From IMG/VR virus record IMGVR_UViG_3300009158_000140, positions 1 to 30,754 of that record: a stretch of DNA of 30,754 nt; one strand, given 5' to 3'. Source of the DNA: a virus. Positions 1 through 8,957 of the stretch are shown here, piece after piece. A model generated the notes under the pieces. The model was not told where the DNA came from and searched no databases. It worked only from the letters and a program-made list of their open reading frames with translations. The translations under genes were made by a program, and so were the position numbers. Each line of letters opens with the position of its first letter. Within the stretch, counting starts at the first letter, position 1.

Positions 1-1053
1 ACATTAGGTCAATCAGCATACACTAAGGCCAACAATGCACTTGCAAATACAACAGGTACATTTGCAGGTTCATTAACAATTACTAATTCAATTAATGCCA
101 ATACAGCCAACATTGGCACTTTATCAATAAGTAATAATGCAATTTATTCAGGATTGACTAGTACCGATATGGTGATTGGCCAATCAATTGCAACGGCCAA
201 TTTGGTTATTAATCGTACAACAAATATGACTAAAGACCTTGTTATAACAGGAAATATAACTGTACAAGGAACATATGTTGACTTTAACAATTCAACTTTT
301 AATCCTAATACAGCATTCATCCAAATAACAGGAAGTGATAACGGCGCATTTGTTGCACCGTCAAATACAAGTTATATGTTACATATAACAGGCAAGGCTA
401 ATACTCCAACCAGAATTTCTGTTGATAGTTTTGGTACAGGTACATATCCAGTTCTTTTTGGTCGTATGGGCCGTGGATCGGCCGCAACACCTTTAGCTGT
501 TGCTAATAATGATATACTATTTCGTATTGCTGGTAACGGTTACACAGGAACACAATTCAGTGGTATAGGACCATCTAGAATTGATTTTGTAGCCGGAGAA
601 AATTTCTCCGATACGACCAAAGGAACACGTATTGAACTTTGGAATACACAAACGGGTTCAAATACGATACAAAGAATTGCAACATTTAATGCGGATACTG
701 TAACTTTTATCGGAACAGTTAACCCATCAAAAGGATTTATTTGGTCAGCAACTCCATATCCTGGTGCTCAGACAGCCATTACGATTGACTTTGCAAACAA
801 TGCTGTCATTCGTGCCAATACTTCTGCTGGTTTAACAGTATCATTTACAAATTATACTGCTGGTAAAGTAGTTGATATGTGGATTACAAATATTGCCGGC
901 ACAAATCAAACATTTACACACGGTTGTTCTGCATTAAACTCAACCGTTAATGCAACGTCATATAATATTCCTGGTACATCAACCATATATGTAAAATATA
1001 TGAGTTTCAATAATGACCTTGCAAATACTTTCTGTGCTATCACACATGCTTAA
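1..1053 (+). CDS. Tail-fibre protein, C-terminal part (5' end outside window)
   Basis: The reading frame is open from the first base, so this is the 3' part (350 codons) of a longer gene. The first in-frame start-like codon, TTG at 154, is not a credible start because the upstream residues are clearly fibre sequence. The visible protein opens with a LGQSAYTKANNALAN unit, the same 14-residue fibre repeat that fills the 1476-residue protein at 15586. Beta-rich 'ITGNITVQGTYVDF' shaft sequence follows. Around codons 155-215 there is a module with RGSAATPLAVANNDILFRI and GTRIELWNTQTGS, a pattern I know from C-terminal parts of phage tail fibres. A final beta domain from about codon 245 ends in CAITHA. 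No signal peptide or enzyme motif is visible. It probably forms part of a host-recognition fibre. It lies 13 bases upstream of gp8. Fibre assignment is firm; which fibre is unknown. Confidence 0.8.
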   Translation, partial: TLGQSAYTKANNALANTTGTFAGSLTITNSINANTANIGTLSISNNAIYSGLTSTDMVIGQSIATANLVINRTTNMTKDLVITGNITVQGTYVDFNNSTFNPNTAFIQITGSDNGAFVAPSNTSYMLHITGKANTPTRISVDSFGTGTYPVLFGRMGRGSAATPLAVANNDILFRIAGNGYTGTQFSGIGPSRIDFVAGENFSDTTKGTRIELWNTQTGSNTIQRIATFNADTVTFIGTVNPSKGFIWSATPYPGAQTAITIDFANNAVIRANTSAGLTVSFTNYTAGKVVDMWITNIAGTNQTFTHGCSALNSTVNATSYNIPGTSTIYVKYMSFNNDLANTFCAITHA

Positions 1054-1066
1054 TAAATAAAACACT

Positions 1067-2428
1067 ATGGCAAATAAAAATATTCTTACCTACGGAGCTA
1101 AAGTCTCTCAAATCAAACAGGATTACTATTCTCCTGCTGCTGTTGTTCTTCCAAGTACAGTTCCTTTGGCAACAACATATTGTTTTCTAGCCAAAGTTGA
1201 TCCTTGGGCCGATGAAAATAATCCTCCTTTACCAGAACAAGACCAATTAAGTCTGAAACGGACATTTAAAAATATATTTGCGGTCAAATTAATTAACTCA
1301 AGTGCTATTTCTCCTGTGATTCCAAGGGTTGATTGGACAACCGGCACCATTTATGATTACTACCGTGATGATATTGATATTTTGGAACAAGATGCAAACT
1401 TTAATAATGTATACAATTTCTATGTGAAAAATAGATACGACCAAGTTTTTAAGTGTTTGTGGAATAATAATGGTGATGCATCCACATCTGAACCATTTTT
1501 TCAACCAGGTTCTTATGGAACAAATAACATATTTACTGGTACAGATGGTTACAAATGGAAGTATATCTATACAGTAGACATTGGTGCTAAAGTAAAATTT
1601 ATGGACAATACATGGATGCCTATTCCACTTGGTGATGTACCAAATCCATTGTTGGCTGATGCTGGTTATGGTAGTATAGATGTAGTCAATGTATTAAGTG
1701 GTGGTTCAGGATATGACCCAGCAAATTCTGTAATTTCAATTACAATTGATGGTGACGGTTCTGGTTTTGTGGGAACAGCTAGCGTATCTAACGGTGCAAT
1801 TACAGATATTGCTGTTACAACTGCTGGTTCAAATTATACATTTGCAAATGTTGTGATAACATCTTCATCTGGTGCCGGTGCGGTTGCAATATCACCAACA
1901 TCTCCAGTGGGTGGCCACGGTTTTGATCCTATTTCTGAATTGGGTTGCAGTCATGTAATGTATACTGCCGAATTTAATAGTTCAGAAGGTGATGAAATAC
2001 CTACAGACATTGACTATCACCAAGTCGGTTTGCTTATTGATCCAACAACACAGAGTCTTAGCCCCGCATATGCAAACGGTTCGGTTTATAGAACTACTAC
2101 AGATTTTATTGTAGCACCTGGATTTGGTGTATACACCAACGATGAATATGTTTACCAAGGTACCAGTCTGGCAGAAGCCACATTTGTTGGTTCTGTTTTG
2201 AATTTTAATACTTCAACCAATGTGGTAAGAGTTCTAAATACAAAAGGAACAATAACAACAAATGCACCACTATTTGGTTATTCATCAGGAACTACAAGAA
2301 CATTATTGTCATCTAGTAGTCCAAATTTTGTAGTACTTTCAGGATACTTAGCGTTCATTGAAAATAGAACCGGTGTACAAAGAAGCTCAGACGGAATAGA
2401 ACAATTTAAATTTGTATTAGGTTACTAA
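1067..2428 (+). CDS. 8: Baseplate wedge subunit, T4 gp8-like
   Basis: The protein has 453 residues, against 334 for T4 gp8. gp8 is a structural subunit of the six baseplate wedges. Anchors shared with T4 gp8 are an N-terminal FLAKVDPWADENNPP segment (T4: FGRSEPWSS), VIPRVDW (T4: VIPRRDW), a GTDGYKWKYIYTV segment (T4: GDGYVWEYLFEI) and a C-terminal GYLAFIENR strand (T4: GEMIYMENR). The extra length comes from two insertions. Residues about 203-278 hold a GGSGY-type beta repeat, and residues about 360-421 hold a 'VYQG' module placed just before the last conserved strand. Both also occur in other virion proteins of this window. The start is the only sensible ATG, but no clear Shine-Dalgarno precedes it (TAATAAATAAAACACT), so it may be translated by coupling from the fibre gene upstream. 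The DUF4815-type gene follows after 10 bases. Confidence 0.9.
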   Translation: MANKNILTYGAKVSQIKQDYYSPAAVVLPSTVPLATTYCFLAKVDPWADENNPPLPEQDQLSLKRTFKNIFAVKLINSSAISPVIPRVDWTTGTIYDYYRDDIDILEQDANFNNVYNFYVKNRYDQVFKCLWNNNGDASTSEPFFQPGSYGTNNIFTGTDGYKWKYIYTVDIGAKVKFMDNTWMPIPLGDVPNPLLADAGYGSIDVVNVLSGGSGYDPANSVISITIDGDGSGFVGTASVSNGAITDIAVTTAGSNYTFANVVITSSSGAGAVAISPTSPVGGHGFDPISELGCSHVMYTAEFNSSEGDEIPTDIDYHQVGLLIDPTTQSLSPAYANGSVYRTTTDFIVAPGFGVYTNDEYVYQGTSLAEATFVGSVLNFNTSTNVVRVLNTKGTITTNAPLFGYSSGTTRTLLSSSSPNFVVLSGYLAFIENRTGVQRSSDGIEQFKFVLGY

Positions 2429-2438
2429 AAGGATAAAA

Positions 2439-5400
2439 ATGGCTATTAATTTTAATGTTGACCCATACTACGATGACTTTGATTCTACAAAGAATTTTCA
2501 TCGTGTACTCTTTAAGCCTGGATATGCCGTTCAAGCTAGAGAATTAACACAGTCACAAACAATATTACAAGACCAAGTTACTAAATTTGCTGATAATATT
2601 TTTAAACAAAATTCACCAGTGACTGGCGGTCAATTAACCACAAATTTAAATTGTTATTATATTAAATTACAAACAACTTACAACAATAGCAGCATTGATG
2701 TAACACAATTTGATGGTCTATTAGTACAAAATTCAACAGGTACAGTTATTGCCAGAGTTATTGCTGTAGTGGCTGCAACTGGTACAGAAGGTGCTGGCGA
2801 TCCACCAACATTGGTTGTTGTATATAAAACAGGTACAAGATTTACAGATAGTGATGTTATCTATTCTGTAAACTCCAACTTGGCAGCACAAGCAATTACA
2901 TCTAGTTCAACCGGACTTTCATCAGCAGTCTCAATTGCAGATGGTGTTTTCTATGTACTTGGTAACTTTGTACAGATAAGTTCAACTACAATTGTTATTG
3001 ACAAATATTCTAATACACCAAGTAAAAGAATAGGTTTAACAATCACAGAAACAATCTATGACTACATCAACGATTCTTCTTTATTGGATCCAGCAGTAGG
3101 TGCTTCAAACTATCAAGCACCAGGGGCTGACCGTTACGTTATTTCTTTGGCATTAAGTACACGAACAATACAACTTGGTGATGACCAAGACTTTATTGAA
3201 TTAGTTCGTATTGAAAATGGTGTTATCTCCAAACTTGTAGACAGTTCTGTTTACAATGTTATTGATGATTATTTTGCTAAACGTGATTATGAAACTAACG
3301 GCGATTACATTGTTAATGATTTCAAGTTAACACCAAAAGCAAACACTGCCAATTCTAGTGTATATGATATGTCTATTGGTAAAGGTATTGCATACGTACA
3401 TGGTTATCGTTTAGAAAATTCTTTAGATGTTACACTTACATCTAACAGAGCACGAACAACTGATTCACAGACTAACACACCAGTTTACATAGACTATGGT
3501 TCATATTTCTATGTGGATACAGTACGTGGTGGTACATCTGGTACATTCTTTGATGTAACAACAGCTCAAACAATTGATTTACATTGTGTATCGGTTGCAA
3601 ACGTTAATACGACAAACACTTCCACTTATAATGCCACTGTGGTTGGTTCTGGTTACATTCGTAATTTTGTTTATGATTACAATACTTCAGATGCTGATTC
3701 AAACACTTATGTTTACAGAGCTTTTGTTAATGATATTCAAAATGCTACACAATCAGCAAATGCAATTTCAGCCACAACAAATACTATAACACTACCAGGA
3801 ACATTCTCATCAGCCACTGATGCATACACTGGAGTAATTATCTCCATTAAAAGTGGTAAAGATGCTGGTGACTTTAGAACGATTGCAGCATACAATGGTA
3901 CAACAAGAGTAGCAACAGTTAATCAAAATTGGACAGTTATACCAGATACCACATCTGTATTCGAATTGAACTTTGATACCAAAGACACTGAGACCCTTGT
4001 TTATGCAGATAAATCTTCTTATCCAGCCACAATCAAAGGTCGTGCCAACATCAATACTACTGGTCGTACATCTGTTGTATTGACATACAGTGGCGGTGAT
4101 GTTATATTGAATAATGCTGTATTGGAAAACCCAAGTACACCAGAATTATTGTTTAATGTTGGTTCACCATATGTTGCTTCATTACAAGATTCATCTTATA
4201 GTACGCAACAATTAAACAGAGGTGTTGTATTTGGTGTATCAGGTAGTTCTGCTACTGCAACTATAAACTATTCTGGTGATTATGCTGGCGTCATGAAACA
4301 CTTAGGTACAGCTGGTTCATCATTATCTGCCGATACAATCAAACAAAACTTTATGATTGTTGTTACATCAAAAGGTTCTTCATCACTAAATGTTGGTGAA
4401 ATTATTCCATGGTCCACAAAAGGTGGAACAGTTACACTAAATGGCGATTCTTCAACAGCAACATTAAGTATACCAACTTCTGCTGTTACAGCCGGTTTTA
4501 CTGCAACTGTTTTGGAAAAAGTTTATGCCTCAATTGCTGATAACACCAGTCATTTGTTAAAATATAAAAACTTAATCACAGCAAATACAAGTGTGGTTGT
4601 TACAAGTGGTACATCTGTAAACACATATACGTATGTTGATAATACCACATTGACTTCTTCTGGTCAAGTATACATTCAAAATGCTGGCTTGGTTTCTCCT
4701 GGAAATAAACAAAGTTTGTATCTAGTGGATGTTAAATCTATTGTTAAAATTATTGATACAAAATCTTCTAATACATCTCCAATCGTTTCGATGTTGACTA
4801 ATTCTTCATATGATGTAACAAACAATTATTCTTTTGATAATGGCCAAAGAGATAGTTATTATGACCACGCATCTATTACATTAAAACCAGGTGCACCACA
4901 ACCAAAAGGTAATTTACTTGTGTTGGTTAATTATTACCAACATACTGGCGGTGATGGCTATTTCTCATTGAGTTCTTATTTGAATTCAACTAAACCAGAA
5001 ACATACCAACAAATATCATACTATAAGAGTGCTTATGGTACTGTTTATTATTTGCGTGATACATTAGACTTTAGACCGGCAAGAACAAATGCTACATCAG
5101 CATTTACATACAAATACAATGATGCTGGTGACAATAGATATGGTGTGTTTATTCCAACTGATTTATCAACTTATACAACAGACTATACCTATTATCTTGG
5201 CAGAAAAGATAAATTAGTTCTAACTAAAGATAGGTCTTTCAATATTATTGAAGGCACGCCATCAACAACACCATTGTTCCCAGCTGAACCAGATGGTTCT
5301 TTGGTTGTTGCTAAACTCTCACACAATCCATACACCGGATATATTCCAACAGAAGTGCCAACAGGTACTAGTGCTGACCTTTCAATTGAAAAAGTCAAAC

Positions 5401-8400
5401 ACAAAAGATATACAATGCATGATATCTCTGGTTTAGAAAACAGAATCAACAACATTGAATACTATACTTCATTGAGTTTATTAGAACAAAATGCTCATTC
5501 ATTACAGATACCTGACGCCTATGGTGTAAACAGATTTAAAAATGGTATTCTTGTTGATGATTTCTCTGGATATGGAACAACAGATACATCAAGTGCTGAT
5601 TATAATACAACAATTAATCGCCGTGAGAAGATTATGACCGCTTCACAAACGGTTAATAATTATCCATTACAATCAATAGATAAGGTTTCCAATGGTGGTG
5701 CGTTATCATCATCAGCACTATCTTCTTTGGGTTACTCAATTAATTCAGATGGTAATGTTAATTACTTTACACTATCATATACAACAGCAAACGTTGCAAT
5801 ACAAAAATTTGCTTCAAGAACTGTTAACATAAATCCATTCTCTGTTTCAGATATTGAAGGTGTTTTAGCATTGACTCCTAATATGGACAATTGGGTAGAT
5901 AAGAATTATGAGCCTTCTTTGTTAATAACTGATCCTAATTTAAAAATTTATAAAGAAAGTACAACAAATAATGTTCTACAATATGGTGATTGGAAAACAA
6001 CTGTTGGAACTTCTACTGTAACCAGTTCCACAACTGCCGCAGGAACAACCACAACCACAAGTACACCAATAACCAACACACAACAAAATATTATTGGTAA
6101 ATATGACAACATAAGCAACACTTATGCAATCAATAATAGTTATATTACTGACGTAAGTATTTTGCCGTATATAAGACCACAAGAAATATTATTACGTGCA
6201 AAAAATATGCAATTGAAAACATCCATCAATGCATTTTTTGATGGGGTCGATGTTAAAAATTATATCAGAAAATCTAATGTGGTTGAATTGACTAACGTTA
6301 GTGGTACATTTAAAGAAGATGATATAGTTGGATATTATTCCGGCGGTTCTTATTATCCTACTGGCCGTGTTGCCGGTGTTTATGTTTATGCAGGAACAAC
6401 AAACGTAAGATTATATATTGTTGGTGACAATCAAAGTACATATACATCAACAGGAACATTGTTGAACATTTATTACAATACTACTGGTACATCAGCATCA
6501 TCTACAGCATCAGGTACTTTAAGTACAACCGCACATTATGCTGGTCGTATTGTTAATGCAAATACCACCACAAGTTTAGTATTAAGTTCACTTGCAAATT
6601 CTTCTGACAATTATTACAATGGAAACACAGTTTATATAAGTGCTGGAACTGGTGCAGGTTCATCTTCTACCATTAGTGCTTACAACGGAACAACAAAAAC
6701 AATTACATTGTCAAGTGCAGTGACATGTGCCAATGGTTCTGTTTATTCTATTGGTTCATTTGCAACAAATGAAGCTGGTGCTTTCTATGGTTTGTTTAAT
6801 TTACCTGCAAATACTTTCCATAATGGTCAAAGAACATTTAGATTTGATAATTCAACAAATGGTAATCAATCAAGCACAACAACATTCTCACAAGGTTCGT
6901 TCTACTCTGAAGGCCTACAAACAAGAGCACAGAATATAGATTTTGGTGCTTCTCCATCTGGTGCTAAAACTGTATTCACAAAAACAGAAATACAAAATAG
7001 TACACAGATTACTTCAACTTTCCAAGCTACTCAACAACAGCAAAATCGCAGGGATCCATTAGCACAATCATTTACAATCAATAAAGATGTATATCCAAAT
7101 GGTATATTCTTAAAAACTATCAAGGTTTTCTTTGCTACTAAACCAACAAGTGATAGTTCTACTGTAAAATTAAGTATTGTTGGAACATTAAATGGTTATC
7201 CTAATGGTGAAACATTGGACCATTCTATCGTAGTATTGACACCAGATGAAGTTAATGTAAGTTCTTTACCACAATATTTGGATCAAACAGCATCAACGTC
7301 ATTTAACTTTAGTGTTCCTGTTTATTTACAACCTGGCGTTCTGTATGCTTTCATTTTGAAAACAGATTCTAGTGAATATACAGTATGGTCAGCATACAAT
7401 GGTGATATTGCTTTGGCCTCTTCTGTTAAAAATCTACCATCAGATGACACACCATCAACTATTACAAAAATATCAACAGCACCATTCATTGGTGGTATAT
7501 TCAAGTCACAGAACGCACAAACATGGCAAGCAGACCAAAATCAAAGTGTAATGTTTGTTATGGAACGTTGTGTTTTTGATAAAAATACAACACCAACACT
7601 TCAATTTGTTGTGCCTAAACGACTACCACAAAGAGTCATTATTGACCAAAGCGTTGATTATTATTTAAATGCAAACAATATATCAACTGGTACAAATCAA
7701 ATTACATCAGCTGATGAATATGTGGATGCGTTTAATATAACAACAACAGATTTTATTCCTTCTGGAACAAAAGCAAGTTACTCTTACAATGCAACACTTG
7801 TTGGTGGTTCAGCAGCAGGAACAAAAACAATTACTCCTGGAAAATTTGGTACACCAACACAAGATGATATATATTTGAGTGATGGACTAGGTAAGAGAAT
7901 ACTTTCTGTGAATACTAGTACTTCATTCTCTGTGTATTCACAGTTACAATCTTTGGACGATTCAGTAAGTCCAATGATTTCAGATGCTGGACTTTCTGTT
8001 TATTCAGTTAAATGGGGTATCAACAATTGTGAATTGTCTAACACATTAATTACACTTGTATCTGGTGGATCTAGTTACAATGCTAACGCCACATCAGTTA
8101 CAGTATCTGCACCAACAGGCACTGGTTCTTCACAGGCATATGCTTCAGCAAATATTGTTGGTGGTGTTGTACAGTCTGTTTACTTAACAAATGTTGGCTC
8201 TGGTTATATTACAACACCAACAATCACAATTACCGATGCAAATACAACACCAGGAACTGGTGCTTCAGCATTGTTTACTGGTGAAACATCTAAGAGTGGT
8301 GGTCCTGCAACGGCAAAATATGTAACTAAGAAAGTTATTTTGGATCCAGGTTATGATGCAGGTGATATGAATGTTTACTTAACTGCCTACAGACCAGTCA

Positions 8401-8720
8401 ATACAGATATTAATGTGTACTACAAAATTTTGAATAGAAATGATACACAGAACTTTGATGATGGTACATGGCAATTAATGACTAAGATTAATAGTTCTGG
8501 TTCCACATATTCCGCAACAAGATCCGATTTATATGAATTCTCTTTTGCACCCGGAACAAGTGGAACATCACAAGGTTATGTTTCATACACAAGTACAAAT
8601 AACCAAACATATACATCGTTCAGTCAATTTGCTATCAAAGTGGTATTAACATCTACTGATAGTACATATACACCATTCTTAACAGACATAAGAGCAATTG
8701 CTTTACCATCAAATGTTTAA
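2439..8720 (+). CDS. Giant DUF4815-type virion protein (baseplate/fibre connector)
   Basis: The protein has 2093 residues. The N-terminus (NFNVDPYYDDFDSTKNFHRV, then RVLFKPGYAVQARELTQSQT) is the signature of the DUF4815 family found in T4-like cyanophages and relatives. Other family-typical stretches are IGKGIAYVHGYRLE near residue 315, ISGLENRINNIEYYTSLSLL near 1000, and DPLAQSFTINKDVYPNGIFL near 1535 followed by a jelly-roll-like segment (VYLQPGVLYAFIL). Beta-rich decorations include a GTTxxxT module present twice (about 445-510 and 1368-1443) and a GSGY repeat segment at about 1868-1951 that resembles the insert in gp8. The position directly after gp8 is that of T4 genes 9-10, so it probably sits on the outer baseplate and holds fibres; that role is inferred. 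The start is supported by AAGGA six bases upstream. No signal peptide, membrane segment or enzymatic motif was seen. Confidence 0.85.
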   Translation: MAINFNVDPYYDDFDSTKNFHRVLFKPGYAVQARELTQSQTILQDQVTKFADNIFKQNSPVTGGQLTTNLNCYYIKLQTTYNNSSIDVTQFDGLLVQNSTGTVIARVIAVVAATGTEGAGDPPTLVVVYKTGTRFTDSDVIYSVNSNLAAQAITSSSTGLSSAVSIADGVFYVLGNFVQISSTTIVIDKYSNTPSKRIGLTITETIYDYINDSSLLDPAVGASNYQAPGADRYVISLALSTRTIQLGDDQDFIELVRIENGVISKLVDSSVYNVIDDYFAKRDYETNGDYIVNDFKLTPKANTANSSVYDMSIGKGIAYVHGYRLENSLDVTLTSNRARTTDSQTNTPVYIDYGSYFYVDTVRGGTSGTFFDVTTAQTIDLHCVSVANVNTTNTSTYNATVVGSGYIRNFVYDYNTSDADSNTYVYRAFVNDIQNATQSANAISATTNTITLPGTFSSATDAYTGVIISIKSGKDAGDFRTIAAYNGTTRVATVNQNWTVIPDTTSVFELNFDTKDTETLVYADKSSYPATIKGRANINTTGRTSVVLTYSGGDVILNNAVLENPSTPELLFNVGSPYVASLQDSSYSTQQLNRGVVFGVSGSSATATINYSGDYAGVMKHLGTAGSSLSADTIKQNFMIVVTSKGSSSLNVGEIIPWSTKGGTVTLNGDSSTATLSIPTSAVTAGFTATVLEKVYASIADNTSHLLKYKNLITANTSVVVTSGTSVNTYTYVDNTTLTSSGQVYIQNAGLVSPGNKQSLYLVDVKSIVKIIDTKSSNTSPIVSMLTNSSYDVTNNYSFDNGQRDSYYDHASITLKPGAPQPKGNLLVLVNYYQHTGGDGYFSLSSYLNSTKPETYQQISYYKSAYGTVYYLRDTLDFRPARTNATSAFTYKYNDAGDNRYGVFIPTDLSTYTTDYTYYLGRKDKLVLTKDRSFNIIEGTPSTTPLFPAEPDGSLVVAKLSHNPYTGYIPTEVPTGTSADLSIEKVKHKRYTMHDISGLENRINNIEYYTSLSLLEQNAHSLQIPDAYGVNRFKNGILVDDFSGYGTTDTSSADYNTTINRREKIMTASQTVNNYPLQSIDKVSNGGALSSSALSSLGYSINSDGNVNYFTLSYTTANVAIQKFASRTVNINPFSVSDIEGVLALTPNMDNWVDKNYEPSLLITDPNLKIYKESTTNNVLQYGDWKTTVGTSTVTSSTTAAGTTTTTSTPITNTQQNIIGKYDNISNTYAINNSYITDVSILPYIRPQEILLRAKNMQLKTSINAFFDGVDVKNYIRKSNVVELTNVSGTFKEDDIVGYYSGGSYYPTGRVAGVYVYAGTTNVRLYIVGDNQSTYTSTGTLLNIYYNTTGTSASSTASGTLSTTAHYAGRIVNANTTTSLVLSSLANSSDNYYNGNTVYISAGTGAGSSSTISAYNGTTKTITLSSAVTCANGSVYSIGSFATNEAGAFYGLFNLPANTFHNGQRTFRFDNSTNGNQSSTTTFSQGSFYSEGLQTRAQNIDFGASPSGAKTVFTKTEIQNSTQITSTFQATQQQQNRRDPLAQSFTINKDVYPNGIFLKTIKVFFATKPTSDSSTVKLSIVGTLNGYPNGETLDHSIVVLTPDEVNVSSLPQYLDQTASTSFNFSVPVYLQPGVLYAFILKTDSSEYTVWSAYNGDIALASSVKNLPSDDTPSTITKISTAPFIGGIFKSQNAQTWQADQNQSVMFVMERCVFDKNTTPTLQFVVPKRLPQRVIIDQSVDYYLNANNISTGTNQITSADEYVDAFNITTTDFIPSGTKASYSYNATLVGGSAAGTKTITPGKFGTPTQDDIYLSDGLGKRILSVNTSTSFSVYSQLQSLDDSVSPMISDAGLSVYSVKWGINNCELSNTLITLVSGGSSYNANATSVTVSAPTGTGSSQAYASANIVGGVVQSVYLTNVGSGYITTPTITITDANTTPGTGASALFTGETSKSGGPATAKYVTKKVILDPGYDAGDMNVYLTAYRPVNTDINVYYKILNRNDTQNFDDGTWQLMTKINSSGSTYSATRSDLYEFSFAPGTSGTSQGYVSYTSTNNQTYTSFSQFAIKVVLTSTDSTYTPFLTDIRAIALPSNV

Positions 8721-8732
8721 TGGAGAATTGAT

Positions 8733-8954
8733 ATGAGTTTGGTACAAGTGACTGGGACAAAATTCTATCGTGATACTGAAACGATGGCCTTAATTAATAA
8801 GGATTCTTCCGCTTTGGAGGAATATAAATTAAAAAGAAATCTAATGGAACAACAAAAAAGAGAAATAAATAACATTAAGTCTGAACTAAATGATATGAAA
8901 TCTGATATATCTGAAATCAAACATTTGATGTTAAAACTACTGGAAAAAGGTTAA
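8733..8954 (+). CDS. Small coiled-coil virion-associated protein
   Basis: The protein has 73 residues. Residues 1-24 (MSLVQVTGTKFYRDTETMAL) are a non-helical head of a type I recall downstream of DUF4815 genes in marine T4-like phages. Residues 38-72 form a clean coiled coil: a positions are M38, I45, L52, I59 and M66, and d positions are I48, M55, I62 and L69. It is translated from GGAG seven bases before the ATG, follows the 2093-residue gene by 12 bases and ends three bases before the first S74 fibre. A short oligomeric coiled coil between baseplate and fibre genes suggests a structural clamp or fibre-attachment factor. That is inference from structure and context; no function is established from sequence alone. 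Confidence 0.75.
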   Translation: MSLVQVTGTKFYRDTETMALINKDSSALEEYKLKRNLMEQQKREINNIKSELNDMKSDISEIKHLMLKLLEKG

Positions 8955-8957
8955 TTA

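Noticed and set aside
154-1053. TTG at 154 as the start of a complete 299-residue gene
   Set aside because: The frame is open to the window edge and the upstream codons encode fibre repeat sequence; the gene is truncated by the window.
1052-1059. AATAAATA box before gp8
   Set aside because: It overlaps the stop codon and would put the transcription start at or beside the gp8 ATG, leaving no leader. More likely AT-rich chance.
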